Origin: Mycolicibacterium hodleri
Lineage (GTDB): Bacteria > Actinomycetota > Actinomycetes > Mycobacteriales > Mycobacteriaceae
Direction: 5' to 3'
NCBI RefSeq assembly: GCF_006439015.1
Contig: NZ_RCZG01000005.1
Coordinates: 310,001-374,000 of the forward strand
Length of the DNA: 64,000 nt
Shown piece after piece: positions 27,464 through 39,275 of the stretch. The notes beneath the pieces are model-generated. The model was given only the letters and a program-made list of their open reading frames with translations. It was not told the origin of the DNA and made no database searches. The translations under genes and the position numbers were made by a program. Position 1 is the stretch's first letter. Every line of letters starts with the position of its first letter.

Positions 27464-28842
27464 GCCTCATCCTCAGTCTGATCGCGTTCCTTCTGCTCAC
27501 TGCCGGGACGGCGTTGTTCGTCGCCGCTGAGTTCTCCCTCACCGCCCTCGAACGCAGCACCGTCGAGTCCAACGCCAAGACCGGCGGCTGGCGGGACAAG
27601 TACGTCCAAAAGGCGCACCGCTCGTTGTCCTTTCAGCTGTCGGGCGCACAGCTCGGAATCTCGATCACGACGCTGGCCACCGGTTATCTGGCCGAACCGG
27701 TCGTCGCCAAGCTGCTGCATGCACCACTGGCCGCAATCGGCGTGCCGTCGAGCATGCTCGACGGCATTGCGCTGGCGTTGGCGCTGCTGATCGCCACCTC
27801 GGTGTCGATGATCTTCGGCGAGCTGGTGCCCAAGAATCTGGCCGTCGCCAAGCCACTGCCGACCGCGCGCTGGGCCGCCCCCCTGCAATGGTGGTTCTCG
27901 CGGATGCTCACCCCGGCGATCAAGGTCACCAACGGCACGGCCAACTGGATCCTGCGGAGGCTCGGCATCGAACCCGCCGAGGAGCTGCGGTCCGCCCGCT
28001 CACCGCAGGAACTCGTCTCACTGGTGCGTACCTCCAAGCGCAGCGGTTCGTTGGACGCGAGCACCGCGGACCTCGTCGACCGCTCGCTGCAGTTCGGCGA
28101 GCGCTCGGCAGAAGAACTCATGACACCGCGCTCGAAGATCGAGGCGCTCCAGGTCGACGACACCGTCGCGGATCTCGTGCTCAAGGCGATGGAGACCGGC
28201 TTCTCCCGTTTCCCCATCACAGACGGTGACCTGGACGAGACAGTCGGCATCGTGCACGTCAAGCAGGCGTTCATCGTGCCAGTCGCCGATCGGGCCAGCA
28301 CCCGGCTCTCGGCGATCGCATTTCCCGTCGCCACGGTGCCGTCGAGCCTCGACGGGGACGCGGTGATGACCCAGATCCGGGCCAACGGCATTCAGACCGC
28401 GCTGGTGGTCGACGAATACGGCGGCACGGCTGGCATGGTCACCGTCGAGGACCTCATCGAGGAGATCGTCGGCGACGTCCGCGACGAGCACGACGACGCC
28501 ACCCCCGACGTGGTCGAAGTTCGCGACGGGTGGCGGATCTCGGGCCTGCTGCGCATCGACGAGGTCGAGACCGAGACGCCGTTCCGACCGCCGGAGGGCG
28601 AGTATGAGACCATCGGCGGCCTGTTACTGCAGGAGCTAGGACACATCCCCGAGCCCGGCGAGACCGTCGAGCTCACGGAGTTCGATCCCGACGGTCCCGC
28701 GGACGATCCGGTGCACTGGCAGGCGACGATCATTCAGATGGACGGCCGGCGCATCGACACCCTCGAGCTGACCGAGCTGGGCCGTCGCGGGAAACCCGGG
28801 AAGTCGGACGAGTCGGACCGGTCGGAAAGGAAGAAGGAGTAG
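27460..28842 (+). CDS. CBS/CNNM-type membrane protein (HlyC/CorC family, Rv1842c-type)
   Basis: 460 residues. N-terminal DUF21/CNNM domain with four membrane segments ([37 protein letters not shown], the [19 protein letters not shown] helix, [19 protein letters not shown]), then two CBS motifs ([36 protein letters not shown]) and a CorC_HlyC domain. The family is linked to Mg/Co efflux. ATG at 27460 matches the Mtb orthologue as I recall it. Overlaps the next gene by one base. Confidence 0.9.
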   Translation: MSLILSLIAFLLLTAGTALFVAAEFSLTALERSTVESNAKTGGWRDKYVQKAHRSLSFQLSGAQLGISITTLATGYLAEPVVAKLLHAPLAAIGVPSSMLDGIALALALLIATSVSMIFGELVPKNLAVAKPLPTARWAAPLQWWFSRMLTPAIKVTNGTANWILRRLGIEPAEELRSARSPQELVSLVRTSKRSGSLDASTADLVDRSLQFGERSAEELMTPRSKIEALQVDDTVADLVLKAMETGFSRFPITDGDLDETVGIVHVKQAFIVPVADRASTRLSAIAFPVATVPSSLDGDAVMTQIRANGIQTALVVDEYGGTAGMVTVEDLIEEIVGDVRDEHDDATPDVVEVRDGWRISGLLRIDEVETETPFRPPEGEYETIGGLLLQELGHIPEPGETVELTEFDPDGPADDPVHWQATIIQMDGRRIDTLELTELGRRGKPGKSDESDRSERKKE

Positions 28843-29894
28843 TGGGATCCGACGTCTTCGGCGTTCTCCTCACGGTGCTGCTGCTCGCCCTCAACGCGTT
28901 CTTCGTGGGGTCGGAGTTCGCGCTGATCTCAGCACGCCGCGACCGCTTGGAAGCCCTCGCCGAACAGGGCAAGAAGAGCGCCGTCACCGTCATCAGGGCT
29001 GGTGAACGACTGTCGCTGATGCTGGCGGGCGCCCAACTGGGCATCACGATCTGCTCGATCCTGCTCGGTCGGGTCGGTGAGCCCGCCGTCGCGCACCTCC
29101 TCGAAGTCCCGTTCGGCGTCGTGGGGATACCCGACTCGGTGCTGCATACGGTCTCATTCCTGATTGCACTCGGCGTCGTCGTCACGCTGCACGTGCTACT
29201 CGGCGAGATGGTTCCTAAGAACATCGCGATCGCAGGACCCGAGTCCGCGGCGATGCTGCTGATTCCGCCGTACCTGGTCTACATGCGGCTGGCCAAGCCG
29301 TTCATCGCGTTCTACAACTGGTGCGCCAACAGGACGCTGCGCTCGTTCGGGGTGCAGCCCAAGGACGAACTCGACGTAACGGTCTCCACCGTGGAGTTGT
29401 CGGAGATGATCGCCGAATCCCTCTCGGAGGGCCTGCTCGATCCCGAGGAGCACGGCAGGCTCACCCGGGCCCTTCAGGTGCGCACCCACGTCGTCGCCGA
29501 CGTGGCCATTCCGCTCGGTGACATTCGGGCAGTCCCGATCGCCGGTCCGGGTCTCGGACCCACCGTGGCCGCGATCGAACGGGCGCTGGCGGATACCGGC
29601 TACTCCCGGTTCCCGGTGACCGACACGACGGGCGCCTTCATCGGCTACCTGCACATCAAGGACGTGCTCTCGCTGATGAACGATCCCGATGCGGTGGTCG
29701 ATTCGTCGACCGTGCGTGCACTTCCGAGGCTGGCGGCGGCACTGCCCGTGCCTGACGCGTTGTCCCGTCTGCGGCGTGACAACAGCCACCTCGCCCTGGT
29801 CACCACCGACGACCGGGTCACCGCCGTCGTGACCCTGGAAGACCTGGTCGAGGATCTGGTGGGGACGGTGCGCGACGGAACGCACCGTGTCTGA
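28842..29894 (+). CDS. CBS/CNNM-type membrane protein (Rv1841c-type)
   Basis: 350 residues, paralogue of the upstream gene: SEFALISARRDRLEALAEQGK, RLSLMLAGAQLGITICSILLG, LHVLLGEMVPKNIAIAGPE, then paired CBS motifs (TGYSRFPVTDTTGAFIGYLHIKDVL; LVTTDDRVTAVVTLEDLVEDLVG). It lacks the C-terminal CorC_HlyC domain of its partner, so the two probably form a heteromeric transporter or sensor. GTG start shares one base with the previous TAG. Confidence 0.88.
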   Translation: MGSDVFGVLLTVLLLALNAFFVGSEFALISARRDRLEALAEQGKKSAVTVIRAGERLSLMLAGAQLGITICSILLGRVGEPAVAHLLEVPFGVVGIPDSVLHTVSFLIALGVVVTLHVLLGEMVPKNIAIAGPESAAMLLIPPYLVYMRLAKPFIAFYNWCANRTLRSFGVQPKDELDVTVSTVELSEMIAESLSEGLLDPEEHGRLTRALQVRTHVVADVAIPLGDIRAVPIAGPGLGPTVAAIERALADTGYSRFPVTDTTGAFIGYLHIKDVLSLMNDPDAVVDSSTVRALPRLAAALPVPDALSRLRRDNSHLALVTTDDRVTAVVTLEDLVEDLVGTVRDGTHRV

Positions 29895-30780
29895 GACGTT
29901 CGTCGAGCAGGCGGTGCTCGGGGAAACCGAGTGGACCGAACGCGAGCGCCGACACGTCGAGCGCGCGGAGGAGTTCCTCGGGCCCCACCTTGCGCGCGCC
30001 CAGCGTGGCGAAGCGCATCCGGTGTGGGACTTTCTGTTCAGCTATTACAGCCTTCGACCACGACAGCTGCGTCGCTGGCACCCCGGCTACGGCATGGCAC
30101 TCGACGGTGCGTCGGCGGACCGATTCCTCGACCGCGCAGGCTACGTTCGGCGGGGCGCCGCGGTCACCATCTCCCACGCGCACCTGCACACGCGTCTCGA
30201 GACGGTGGGATTCATCGCGGGGTTGTTGCGCGCCACCGCCGACCGCCCGCCGAGGCTGAACTGCTTCGGACTCCACGAGTGGGCGATGGTCTATCGCACG
30301 CCCGACGTGCGGCATGGTCAGGTTCCGCTTCGGCTGGGCGCTGCGGGCACCGATGCGGTGGTTGAGTCAATGCCGTTACGGTGCAGCCACTTCGACGCGT
30401 ATCGCTTCTTCAGCGGCGCTGCCACCTCGCGCAATGCAGACGCGCTGAGCCGCGACACGCAGGTCGCCACCGAACAGCCTGGCTGCGTGCACGCCAACAT
30501 GGATCTGTACAAGTGGTGTTACAAGCTCGGCCCGCTGGTGCCCTCCGAGTTGCTGATGGACTGCCTGGATCTCGCGTCGCGGGCGCGGGCGTTGGACATG
30601 CGCGCCAGCCCGTACGACCTACTCGCCTACGGGATCGCACCCATCGCCGTCGAGGACGCGGCGGGACGCATCGAGTACGTGCAATGCCAACGCGAGATCG
30701 CCGGCCTTGCAGCCCCGCTGCGAGCGGCCCTGCTGAGGCGATGCGACGAGATGATTGCGACTGCGCGACGGGTTCCTTAA
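29887..30780 (+). CDS. Conserved protein of unknown function, sometimes labelled 3-methyladenine glycosylase
   Basis: 297 residues, no signal or membrane segment. Notable conserved-looking segments: [59 protein letters not shown] and [31 protein letters not shown]. Contains several His, Cys and Trp that could form a metal or nucleic-acid site. I recall the annotation 3-methyladenine DNA glycosylase for this actinobacterial family but see no HhH or glycosylase motif here. Overlaps the CBS gene by 8 nt. Confidence 0.8.
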   Translation: MSETFVEQAVLGETEWTERERRHVERAEEFLGPHLARAQRGEAHPVWDFLFSYYSLRPRQLRRWHPGYGMALDGASADRFLDRAGYVRRGAAVTISHAHLHTRLETVGFIAGLLRATADRPPRLNCFGLHEWAMVYRTPDVRHGQVPLRLGAAGTDAVVESMPLRCSHFDAYRFFSGAATSRNADALSRDTQVATEQPGCVHANMDLYKWCYKLGPLVPSELLMDCLDLASRARALDMRASPYDLLAYGIAPIAVEDAAGRIEYVQCQREIAGLAAPLRAALLRRCDEMIATARRVP

Positions 30781-30829
30781 TCCGCAGTTACCCACGGGTA
30801 AGCTGGATCGACGCTTGAGAGAGGAAACC

Positions 30830-33064
30830 ATGACAGAGCCCGAATCGGATCGCTCGCCCATGACCGATCGCGTGACAGTGGGAAACCTGCGCGTGGCACG
30901 GGTGCTGCACGACTTCATCACCAATGAGGCGTTGCCGGGCACCGGAGTGGACCCGGACAGCTTCTGGGCAGGCGTCGACAAGGTCGTCACCGACCTGGCG
31001 CCGCAGAACCAGGATCTGCTTGTGCGCCGCGACGACCTCCAGGCACAGCTCGACAAGTACCACCGGCAGCGTGTCATCGGACCGTTCGATCCGGCGGAGT
31101 ACCAGGAGTTCCTCACCACGATCGGGTACCTCGAGCCAGAACCAGGCGACTTCTCCATCACGACCTCGGGTGTCGACGCGGAGATCACCAGCACCGCGGG
31201 GCCGCAGTTGGTGGTCCCGATCCTCAACGCCCGCTTCGCATTGAACGCCTCCAATGCGCGGTGGGGCTCGCTGTACGACGCGTTGTACGGCACCGACGTC
31301 ATCCCCGAGACCGATGGCGCGGAGAAGGGCAGCGGTGGCTACAACCGGGTGCGCGGCGACAAGGTCATCGCGTACGCCCGTACGTTCCTGGACGAGTCGG
31401 TGCCCCTGGCCGCCGGTTCCTACGCCGATGCGACTGGTTTCACGGTCGACGACGGCCAGCTGCTGGTCACCCTCGGCGACGACCAATCGGTCGGCCTCGC
31501 CAACCCCGACGAGTTCGTCGGCTACCTCGGTGAGGCCGACGCGCCGACGTCCGTGCTGCTAGTCCACCACGGTCTGCACATCGAGATCCTCATCGACCCG
31601 GACTCCCCCGTCGGTTCGACCGACAAGGCGGGCGTCAAGGACGTCGTGCTGGAGTCGGCGATCACCACGATCATGGATTTCGAGGACTCCGTCGCCGCCG
31701 TCGACGCCGACGACAAGGTGCTCGGTTACCGCAATTGGCTGGGCCTGAACCGCGGCGACCTGACCGAAGAGGTTCGCAAGGGCGACAAGACGTTCACCAG
31801 GGTGCTCAACGAGGACCGCACCTTCACCGCGCCAGACGGAGGGGAGCTGACGCTGCCCGGTCGCAGCCTGCTGTTCGTCCGCAACGTGGGACACCTGATG
31901 ACCAATGACGCCATCCTCTTAGAGGACGGTTCAGAGGTCCCCGAAGGCATCCAGGATGCGCTATTCACCGGCCTGATCGGCATGCACGGATTGAAGGGCT
32001 CCGACGACAACGACGGAGCCAACGGGCCGCTGGTCAACAGCCGCTCCGGCTCGATCTACATCGTGAAGCCGAAGATGCACGGCCCCGACGAAGTGGCGTT
32101 CACGTGCGAGCTGTTCAGCCGCGTCGAGGACGTGCTCGGACTGCCGCAGGCCACCATGAAGGTCGGCATCATGGACGAGGAGCGGCGTACCACCCTGAAC
32201 CTGAAGGCGTGCATCAAGGCCGCCGCCGACCGGGTGGTGTTCATCAACACCGGCTTCCTGGACCGCACCGGCGACGAGATCCACACCTCGATGGAGGCTG
32301 GGCCGATGATCCGCAAGGGCGCGATGAAGAGCCAGCCGTGGATCAAGGCCTACGAGGACGCCAACGTCGATACGGGCCTAGCAGTCGGCTTGTCCGGTAA
32401 GGCGCAGATCGGCAAGGGCATGTGGGCGATGACGGAGCTGATGGCCGACATGGTCGAGCAGAAGATCGGTCAGCCGAAGGCGGGCGCCACCACGGCGTGG
32501 GTGCCGTCGCCGACCGGTGCGACGCTCCATGCGATGCACTACCACCAGGTCGACGTGTTCGAGGTGCAGAAGGAACTAGCGGGTGGAAAGCGAACCACGC
32601 TCGACGAGCTGCTGACCATCCCCCTGGCCAAGGAACTCGCCTGGGAGCCGGACGAGATCAAGGAAGAGGTCGACAACAACTGTCAATCGATCCTGGGCTA
32701 CGTGGTGCGGTGGATCGACGCGGGCGTCGGCTGCTCCAAGGTGCCCGACATCCACGACGTGGCCCTCATGGAGGATCGGGCCACCCTGCGCATTTCCAGC
32801 CAGCTCCTGGCCAACTGGCTGCACCACGGCGTCATCACCCCGGAGGACGTCAAGGCCAGCCTCCGACGGATGGCCGCCGTGGTCGACGAGCAGAACGCCG
32901 CGGATCCCGACTATCTGCCCATGGCTCCCGACCCCGAGGGCAGCATCGCGTTCGAGGCTGCCCAGGAGCTGATCCTGTCCGGGACCGAGCAGCCCAACGG
33001 CTATACCGAGCCGATCCTGCATCGCCGTCGCCGGGAGTTCAAAGCTCGCCACGCCAGCCAGTGA
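30830..33064 (+). CDS. glcB: Malate synthase G
   Basis: 744 residues. Condenses glyoxylate and acetyl-CoA to malate: glyoxylate shunt. Landmarks: [45 protein letters not shown] (glyoxylate/Mg), [31 protein letters not shown], and the catalytic Cys/Asp pair in VGCSKVPDI then MEDRATLR (Cys and catalytic Asp as in Mtb GlcB). GAGAGAGGAAACC precedes ATG 30830; the ORF extension to 30755 overlaps the previous gene. Confidence 0.97.
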   Translation: MTEPESDRSPMTDRVTVGNLRVARVLHDFITNEALPGTGVDPDSFWAGVDKVVTDLAPQNQDLLVRRDDLQAQLDKYHRQRVIGPFDPAEYQEFLTTIGYLEPEPGDFSITTSGVDAEITSTAGPQLVVPILNARFALNASNARWGSLYDALYGTDVIPETDGAEKGSGGYNRVRGDKVIAYARTFLDESVPLAAGSYADATGFTVDDGQLLVTLGDDQSVGLANPDEFVGYLGEADAPTSVLLVHHGLHIEILIDPDSPVGSTDKAGVKDVVLESAITTIMDFEDSVAAVDADDKVLGYRNWLGLNRGDLTEEVRKGDKTFTRVLNEDRTFTAPDGGELTLPGRSLLFVRNVGHLMTNDAILLEDGSEVPEGIQDALFTGLIGMHGLKGSDDNDGANGPLVNSRSGSIYIVKPKMHGPDEVAFTCELFSRVEDVLGLPQATMKVGIMDEERRTTLNLKACIKAAADRVVFINTGFLDRTGDEIHTSMEAGPMIRKGAMKSQPWIKAYEDANVDTGLAVGLSGKAQIGKGMWAMTELMADMVEQKIGQPKAGATTAWVPSPTGATLHAMHYHQVDVFEVQKELAGGKRTTLDELLTIPLAKELAWEPDEIKEEVDNNCQSILGYVVRWIDAGVGCSKVPDIHDVALMEDRATLRISSQLLANWLHHGVITPEDVKASLRRMAAVVDEQNAADPDYLPMAPDPEGSIAFEAAQELILSGTEQPNGYTEPILHRRRREFKARHASQ

Positions 33065-33119
33065 CTAGACTTCGGCGGGTCCGAATGACGAGCCAGAGCA
33101 ACGAGTACAGGGGCTAGGA

Positions 33120-35240
33120 ATGGGCAGGCACAGCATTCCCGACCCCGAGGATTCCGCGGATGCGGAGCCGAGCGGTGGGTCGGACGTCGGTCGTGACCAG
33201 ACGGGGGACCAGTATCCCGACGCCGGTCGGTACGTCGATGATCAGCACGGCGCAACCTATGGGAACGTCGCCGACGACTACGAAGCGTACGACTACGACA
33301 CCGATGACTATCCAAGCGATGACGATGACGGTGCCGACGAGCCATTACCCGGCGCACGCGGTGGTGCGCCGGCCGCCGAGTTCTGGCAGCCGGACGCTGG
33401 TAGTACGGAGTCTGAAGACGACTACTCGTACCTCGAAGAGCCGGAGCCCGCGACCCAGGCCTTCGCGTCGACGCCGCCGCCCAACCGTCGTGATTGGGAA
33501 AGTAGCGAGTGGACCGGTAGCCACCGCTCCATCCAACCGCAGCGACGCGGTATCAGCGTCGGTGTGATCGTCGCGTTGGTGACCGTCGTCGTCGTGGTCG
33601 GCGCCGTCATCGCCTGGCGCTTCTTCGGCGACGCACTGTCGAATCGCTCGCAGGCGGGAGCCGCCAGGTGCGTGGCCGGTGAGGTCGACGTCGCAGTGAT
33701 CGTCGATCCGTCGATCGCGGATCAGATCACGCCGCTCGCCGACGAGTACAACCAGTCCGCGGACCCGGTGGGCGACAGGTGCGTCAAGGTCGGCGTGAAG
33801 CCCGCCGATTCGGATCGGGTGCTCAACGGGTTCGTCGGACCATGGCCCGGTGACCTGGGTGAGCGCCCTGCGCTGTGGATTCCCGGCAGTTCGATCTCCG
33901 AAGCTCGCCTCGAGGCCTCGGCCGGCGAGAAGACTGTCAGCGACAGCCGGTCGTTGGTCACCTCGCCGGTGATGTTGGCCGTCCGACCACAGATGAAGGA
34001 TGCTCTGGCACAACAGAACTGGGGCACACTGCCCGACCTGCAGAGCAATCCGACGTCGCTGGAGGGTCTGAATCTTGCGGGTTGGGGATCCCTACGACTG
34101 GCACTGCCGCTGACGGGTGACAGCGATGCCACGTATCTGGCCGCCGAGGCCGTCGCCTCCGCATCTGCGCCCCAGGGCCGGCCGGCGACGTCCGGCGCCA
34201 ACGCCGTTGCCAGCTTGATGGCGGGGCAACCCAAGCTCGCCGATGACACGACGTCGACGGCCATGGACGCGTTGATCAAGGCAGGCAATCCCGCCGCGGC
34301 TGACGTGCATGCCGTGGTCGCCACCGAACAGCAGATCTTCCAGAGGGGTAGGAAGCCTGACGCTGGCGGACGATTGGCCTCGTGGTTACCGCCGGGGCCG
34401 ACGGCGCTCGCCGACTATCCGACGGTACTGCTCGCCGGTGACTGGCTGAGCCAGGAACAGGTAAGCGCAGCAAGCGAGTTCGCCCGTTTCCTGCGCAAGC
34501 CGGAGGCGCTTGCGAACCTGTCGGCGGCCGGGTTCCGCGCCGACGGCACCACCATGCCACAGAGCGACGTTACCGACTTCGCCTCGCTGCCGGCCTCGCT
34601 ATCTGTGGGTGACGGAGGCATGCGTGCCACGTTGGCGAATCTCGTCAGCACGCCCGTCCAGAACCCCGCCGTCACCGTTCTGCTGGACCAGTCGATGACA
34701 GCAAACGAAGGCGGCAAGTCGAGGTTGGCCAACGTCACCGCTGCGCTCACCGCACGCCTGCAGGCCCTCTCACCGAACTCGGCCATCGGGTTGTGGACGT
34801 TCGACGGTGTGGCGGGGCGCTCCGAGGTGCCCATGGGACCGCTCGATGAACAGCTGGGGGGTGACCCTCGTTCGACGGTGCTCACGACTAACCTGAACGG
34901 TCAGGTGGCCAGTAACGGTGGTGCGGTGTCGTTCACCACACTGAGGTTGCTGTACCCGGATGCGGTCGCGAAATTCCGTGAGGGACAGCCTAATTCGGTA
35001 CTCGTGATCACGGCGGGTCCGCACACGGATCAGTCGCTCGACGGTGCTGGTCTGCAGGACTTCATCCGGCAGAACTTCAACCCGGCCCGTCCTGTCGCGG
35101 TCGACGTCGTCGACTTCGGCGGCGATCCCGATCGCGGGACCTGGGAGGCGGTGGCTCAGGCGACCGGCGGGAATTACCAGAACCTGGCCAATTCGGCGGG
35201 CCCGGACCTCGCCAACGCGTTGACGACGGCGCTCGGCTAA
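33120..35240 (+). CDS. Membrane-anchored substrate-binding and VWA-domain protein (Rv1836c-type)
   Basis: 706 residues. Acidic, disordered cytoplasmic N-terminus (Asp/Glu/Tyr rich, about 1-140), one membrane helix 145-167, then an extracellular region with a periplasmic-binding-like fold (CVAGEVDVAVIVDPSIADQITPLADEYN) and a C-terminal VWA domain with metal-site start VTVLLDQSMTANEGG (DxSxT in place of DxSxS). Probably a cell-envelope scaffold; substrate unknown. 55 nt after glcB. Its TAA overlaps the convergent hydrolase stop (CTAA). Confidence 0.82.
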   Translation: MGRHSIPDPEDSADAEPSGGSDVGRDQTGDQYPDAGRYVDDQHGATYGNVADDYEAYDYDTDDYPSDDDDGADEPLPGARGGAPAAEFWQPDAGSTESEDDYSYLEEPEPATQAFASTPPPNRRDWESSEWTGSHRSIQPQRRGISVGVIVALVTVVVVVGAVIAWRFFGDALSNRSQAGAARCVAGEVDVAVIVDPSIADQITPLADEYNQSADPVGDRCVKVGVKPADSDRVLNGFVGPWPGDLGERPALWIPGSSISEARLEASAGEKTVSDSRSLVTSPVMLAVRPQMKDALAQQNWGTLPDLQSNPTSLEGLNLAGWGSLRLALPLTGDSDATYLAAEAVASASAPQGRPATSGANAVASLMAGQPKLADDTTSTAMDALIKAGNPAAADVHAVVATEQQIFQRGRKPDAGGRLASWLPPGPTALADYPTVLLAGDWLSQEQVSAASEFARFLRKPEALANLSAAGFRADGTTMPQSDVTDFASLPASLSVGDGGMRATLANLVSTPVQNPAVTVLLDQSMTANEGGKSRLANVTAALTARLQALSPNSAIGLWTFDGVAGRSEVPMGPLDEQLGGDPRSTVLTTNLNGQVASNGGAVSFTTLRLLYPDAVAKFREGQPNSVLVITAGPHTDQSLDGAGLQDFIRQNFNPARPVAVDVVDFGGDPDRGTWEAVAQATGGNYQNLANSAGPDLANALTTALG

Positions 35241-36103
35241 GCACCGAGCAGTTGCAGCGCGCGCTCGGTGAAGGTGTCGGGCACCTCGACCTGCGGATAG
35301 TGGCCCACACCATCAAGTTCGGCGACGTCGGCGGAGGGCCGCAATTCGCGGAGGCCTGCCAGCACGTTCACGGTCGCGACCGGATCTGCCAGTGCCCAGA
35401 GGAATCCGAGCGATTTGGGCCAGTCCCTTACTGCCCCGTGCCATCGCGTCGCGTAACGGACCCTCTCGTGGAGGTAGTAGATCAGCAGGTGCGCGATTCG
35501 GTGTCCGTCGTGGTGGGACAGCAGCGCCCACTGCGCATCGGCTTCCTCGGCGGACAGTGGGTGTTCTGAGCCGAACAGCTTCCCGAAACCCCGGATGAAC
35601 ATTCGGCGGTTGACGAGTCGCGCGGCGATCGGTCCCAAGGGGCCTCGCAACACCTTCTGGATCGGCCGCAGCGAGGCCCGCTCCAGAATCACGCTGCCGT
35701 TGGTCAGAACCGCCGCCTGGAGGTCGAAACCCAGACTGCCGTCGATGTCTCGGGCCAGTAATTCCGTGGCCACCGAGGTGCCCATGTCATGCGCCACCAG
35801 CACGACCGGTCCCGAGACCTCGGCCGCGACGACGGATTCCACCAGGTCGGCTTGTTCGAGCAGGCTGTATCGGTGTGGCCGAGGTTTGTCGGACAGGCCG
35901 AAACCAAGGAAGTCCATCGTCACCCAGGCGCGATCACCCAGGCGCGCAACCACGTTGCGGTAGTCGTAGGAACTCGACGGGTAGCCGTGCAGCAGAAGTA
36001 CGGTCGGACCGGTGCCCGCCGACGAGCGGACGAACACCGAACCCACCGGCGTCTCGACGAAGTGTCCCCCATCGAGCCAGTGCTGAACACTTTGAGGCAA
36101 CAT
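35237..36103 (-). CDS. lipZ: Alpha/beta hydrolase (LipZ-type, Rv1834)
   Basis: 288 residues. Oxyanion LLLHGYPSSSYDYRN, nucleophile elbow VAHDMGTSV with Asp106 instead of Ser, and LDGVGHYPQVE with the catalytic His near the C-terminus. An Asp nucleophile is the mark of haloalkane dehalogenase/epoxide hydrolase relatives, so the lipase-like name may mislead. No signal peptide. Symbol by synteny only. Confidence 0.85.
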   Translation of the reverse strand: MLPQSVQHWLDGGHFVETPVGSVFVRSSAGTGPTVLLLHGYPSSSYDYRNVVARLGDRAWVTMDFLGFGLSDKPRPHRYSLLEQADLVESVVAAEVSGPVVLVAHDMGTSVATELLARDIDGSLGFDLQAAVLTNGSVILERASLRPIQKVLRGPLGPIAARLVNRRMFIRGFGKLFGSEHPLSAEEADAQWALLSHHDGHRIAHLLIYYLHERVRYATRWHGAVRDWPKSLGFLWALADPVATVNVLAGLRELRPSADVAELDGVGHYPQVEVPDTFTERALQLLGA

Positions 36104-36112
36104 CGGCCCAGG

Positions 36113-38983
36113 CTAGGCGAAGGCCTCCACCGGCGGGCAGGAGCAGACCAAATTGCGGTCACCGTAGGCACTGTCGATGCGCCGTACCGGCGGCCACACC
36201 TTGGGCCGGAAGCCCTTGCCGAGGGGGTAGGCGGCCTGCTCGCGGGAGTACGGGTGGTTCCAGTCCTCGACGAGCAGACATTCGGCAGTGTGCGGGGCAC
36301 CGCGCAGCGGGTTGTCCTCGACGGGCCAGGTACCCGACCCGACTTTATCGATCTCGGCGCGAATGGCGATCATGGCCTCGCAGAACGCGTCCACCTCACT
36401 GAGGCTCTCGCTCTCGGTGGGCTCGACCATCAGCGTGCCGGCCACGGGGAAGCTCATCGTCGGAGCGTGAAAACCGTAGTCCGCCAACCGCTTTGCGACG
36501 TCATCGACGGTCACACCGGTCGTCTTGGTGATGCCCCGCAGGTCGAGGATGCACTCGTGGGCGACCATTCCTTTCTCCCCCGTGTACAGCACCGGGTAGT
36601 ACTCGTCGAGACGGCGCGCCACGTAGTTGGCCGAAGCGATGGCGGTGAGCGTCGCGGCCCGCAGCCCGGGTGCGCCCATCATGCGGATGTAGGCCCACGT
36701 GATCGGCAAGATCGACGCTGACCCGTACGGCGCCGCCGACACGGTGTAGGTGTCGCTGAGTTCATCGGCCAAGGGGTGTCCCGGCAGGAACGGCGCGAGG
36801 TGGCTTCGCACCGCCACCGGACCCACGCCGGGGCCGCCGCCGCCGTGTGGTATGCAGAACGTCTTGTGCAGGTTGAGGTGGCTGACGTCGCCGCCGAACC
36901 GGCCCGGTCGGGCCAGGCCAACGAGGGCGTTGAGGTTCGCGCCGTCGACGTAGACCTGTCCGCCGACGTCGTGCACGGCTGCACAGATCTCCTCGACGTC
37001 GTGCTCGAAGACGCCGTGCGTCGACGGGTACGTGATCATCAGCGCCGCTACGTTGTCACCGTGTTCGGCGATCTTGGCACGCAGATCGTCGAGGTCGACG
37101 TCGCCGTTCTCGCGGCACTTCACGACGACGACACGCATGCCGACCAAGGCGGCCGACGCCGCGTTGGTGCCATGGGCGCTCGACGGGATGAGGCAGATAT
37201 TGCGCTGCGAGTCGCCCCGGCTCAGGTGATAGGCCTGGATCGCGAGCAGTCCCGCGTACTCCCCCTGCGAGCCGGCGTTCGGTTGCAGCGAGACGGAGTC
37301 GTAGCCGGTGATCTGCGTCAGCCAGCCTTCGAGGTCGGTGATCAGCTTGCGTAGGCCCGGGGTGTCCGAGACGGGTCCGAACGGATGCTGGCGGGCGAAC
37401 TCCGGCCAGGTGATCGGCTCCATCTCGGCGGCGGCGTTGAGCTTCATGGTGCACGACCCGAGGGGAATCATGCTGCGGTCCAAGGCAATGTCCTTGTCCG
37501 CGAGCGAGCGCAGATAGCGCATCATCGCGGTCTCGGTGCGGTACTTCGTGAAGGCCGGGTGGGTGAGGAAGGGCGACGTGCGCGTGGCGACTTCCGGTCC
37601 AGTCCAATGCTGGCCTCCGCGGGTGGCGCCGAACGCAGCGAGGACGTCCTCGACGTGGGCGGCCGTGGTGGCCTCGTCACACGACACCGACACGTGGTCG
37701 CTGTCGACCAACCACACGTTGATACCGCGGGCCTTCGCCGCTGCGCGAATCTCCTCGGCGCGGCCGGGCACGCGAGCCAGCACGGTGTCGAAGAACGCGT
37801 CGTGCACGACTTCGACGCCCGCCTCGGTGAGTCCGACGGCGACGCCGAGGGCGTTGCCATGCACCTTGTGCGCGATCGCCGTCAAACCGTCGGCGCCGTG
37901 ATAGCTGGCGTACATGGCCGCCATCACCGCCAGTAACACCTGCGCCGTGCAGATGTTGCTGGTGGCCTTGTCACGACGGATGTGCTGCTCACGGGTCTGC
38001 AGCGCCAGTCGATAGGCCAGCGAGCCGTCGGAATCCACCGACACACCGACCAGGCGGCCGGGCAGCTGGCGGGCGTGCTTGGTGTGCACCGCGAGGTAAC
38101 CGGCGTGCGGCCCCCCGAACCCCATCGGGACACCGAATCGTTGCGTGGTGCCGAAGGCGATGTCCGCGCCGAGCTCTCCCGGCGGGGTCGTCAGGGTCAG
38201 GGCCAGGAGGTCGGCGCCGACCGCGACCAGGGCGCCGCGGTCATGGGCCTGACTGATGACGTCGGTCCAGTCGACCACTTTGCCGCTTGCACCGGGCAGT
38301 TGCACGACGACGCCGAAGAATTCACCGTCGGGCAGGCCGCTGCGCAGGTCGGCGGTCACGATCTCGATCCCAATGGGCGCAGCGCGGGTGGCCAGCACCG
38401 CAGCGGTCTGCCGGTAGACGTCGACGTCGACGAGCAAGATATTCGACTTGCCCTTGACGGCGCGGTGCATCAGCGTCATCGCTTCTGCTGCGGCGGTGGC
38501 TTCGTCGAGCATCGAGGCGTTGGCGACCTCGAGGCCCGTCAACTCCTCGACCATGGTCTGGAAGTTCAGCAGCGCCTCGAGCCTGCCCTGGCTGATCTCC
38601 GGTTGATAGGGCGTGTAAGCCGTGTACCAGGCCGGGTTTTCGAGGATGTTGCGGCGCAACACGGCAGGTGTCAGGGTGTCGAAGTATCCCTGCCCGATCA
38701 TCGAGACGGCGACGGTGTTCGCATCGGCCATCGACCGTAGCTCGGCGAGAGATTGTTGCTCGGAGGCAGGTGGCGGGAGCTGGTCGAGTCCCGGGGCGAC
38801 CCCGTCCACGGCGATGGTGTCGAGAATGCCCGCGGGGAGCGCCTTCGCGGCCAGTTCATCAAGGGTATCCACACCGATGACCCCGAGCATCGTCTCGACG
38901 GCGTCAGCGTCCGGCCCGATGTGTCTATCGGCGAATCGGGGCTGGTGGTGATCATTGCTGGGGTGGGGGTGAGCACCGAACAA
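36113..38983 (-). CDS. gcvP: Glycine decarboxylase (P-protein)
   Basis: 956 residues, single-chain type. PLP enzyme that decarboxylates glycine and passes aminomethyl to lipoyl-Gcv[19 protein letters not shown] start, [40 protein letters not shown], and PLP Lys707 in [21 protein letters not shown] at 38983 has GAGAGG 7 nt upstream. Preceded by a tandem glycine riboswitch; gcvH sits nearby, gcvT is not in the window. Confidence 0.96.
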   Translation of the reverse strand: MFGAHPHPSNDHHQPRFADRHIGPDADAVETMLGVIGVDTLDELAAKALPAGILDTIAVDGVAPGLDQLPPPASEQQSLAELRSMADANTVAVSMIGQGYFDTLTPAVLRRNILENPAWYTAYTPYQPEISQGRLEALLNFQTMVEELTGLEVANASMLDEATAAAEAMTLMHRAVKGKSNILLVDVDVYRQTAAVLATRAAPIGIEIVTADLRSGLPDGEFFGVVVQLPGASGKVVDWTDVISQAHDRGALVAVGADLLALTLTTPPGELGADIAFGTTQRFGVPMGFGGPHAGYLAVHTKHARQLPGRLVGVSVDSDGSLAYRLALQTREQHIRRDKATSNICTAQVLLAVMAAMYASYHGADGLTAIAHKVHGNALGVAVGLTEAGVEVVHDAFFDTVLARVPGRAEEIRAAAKARGINVWLVDSDHVSVSCDEATTAAHVEDVLAAFGATRGGQHWTGPEVATRTSPFLTHPAFTKYRTETAMMRYLRSLADKDIALDRSMIPLGSCTMKLNAAAEMEPITWPEFARQHPFGPVSDTPGLRKLITDLEGWLTQITGYDSVSLQPNAGSQGEYAGLLAIQAYHLSRGDSQRNICLIPSSAHGTNAASAALVGMRVVVVKCRENGDVDLDDLRAKIAEHGDNVAALMITYPSTHGVFEHDVEEICAAVHDVGGQVYVDGANLNALVGLARPGRFGGDVSHLNLHKTFCIPHGGGGPGVGPVAVRSHLAPFLPGHPLADELSDTYTVSAAPYGSASILPITWAYIRMMGAPGLRAATLTAIASANYVARRLDEYYPVLYTGEKGMVAHECILDLRGITKTTGVTVDDVAKRLADYGFHAPTMSFPVAGTLMVEPTESESLSEVDAFCEAMIAIRAEIDKVGSGTWPVEDNPLRGAPHTAECLLVEDWNHPYSREQAAYPLGKGFRPKVWPPVRRIDSAYGDRNLVCSCPPVEAFA

Positions 38984-39006
38984 GGGATGGCCTCTCAGAG
39001 CGCAGA

Positions 39007-39018
39007 ACCGCTAGCGGT
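39007..39018. promoter_or_regulatory. Perfect palindrome ACCGCTAGCGGT before gcvP
   Basis: 12-bp palindrome at the end of the second glycine aptamer, 23 nt before the gcvP start. It could pair within the expression platform of the riboswitch or block the ribosome site. Confidence 0.4.
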
Positions 39019-39228
39019 CCTCTCCCTCTGTCGTCGACCCGTAGCGGGTGCCTGAGAGATTCGGCCTACCGACGGATGCCGGTGACGCCTTTCCCCATGG
39101 GCGGGCGAGTGATCGCCACTTTCCAGAGGCATCGTGGCTCCGTGCGGTCCTGGGTGCCTGAGAGGTTGACGGAGAGGTGTTGCTCCTTCGGCGTCCGTGG
39201 CTGGCGGCCACGGAACTCTCCCGCGCGG
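39017..39228 (-). ncRNA. Tandem glycine riboswitch
   Basis: Leftward strand shows the two glycine-aptamer signatures: GCGGGAGAG, then GCCGAAGGAGCAA, CTCTCAGGCA, CTCTGGAAAG for the first, and GCCGAATCTCTCAGGCA with ACAGAGGGAGAG for the second. Cooperative glycine binding should switch gcvP on. Typical position upstream of gcv genes. Confidence 0.92.
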
Positions 39229-39275
39229 GGGCGATGCGTCACCGAGTCTACCCGGACGCGGATGAGGGAGCCGAG

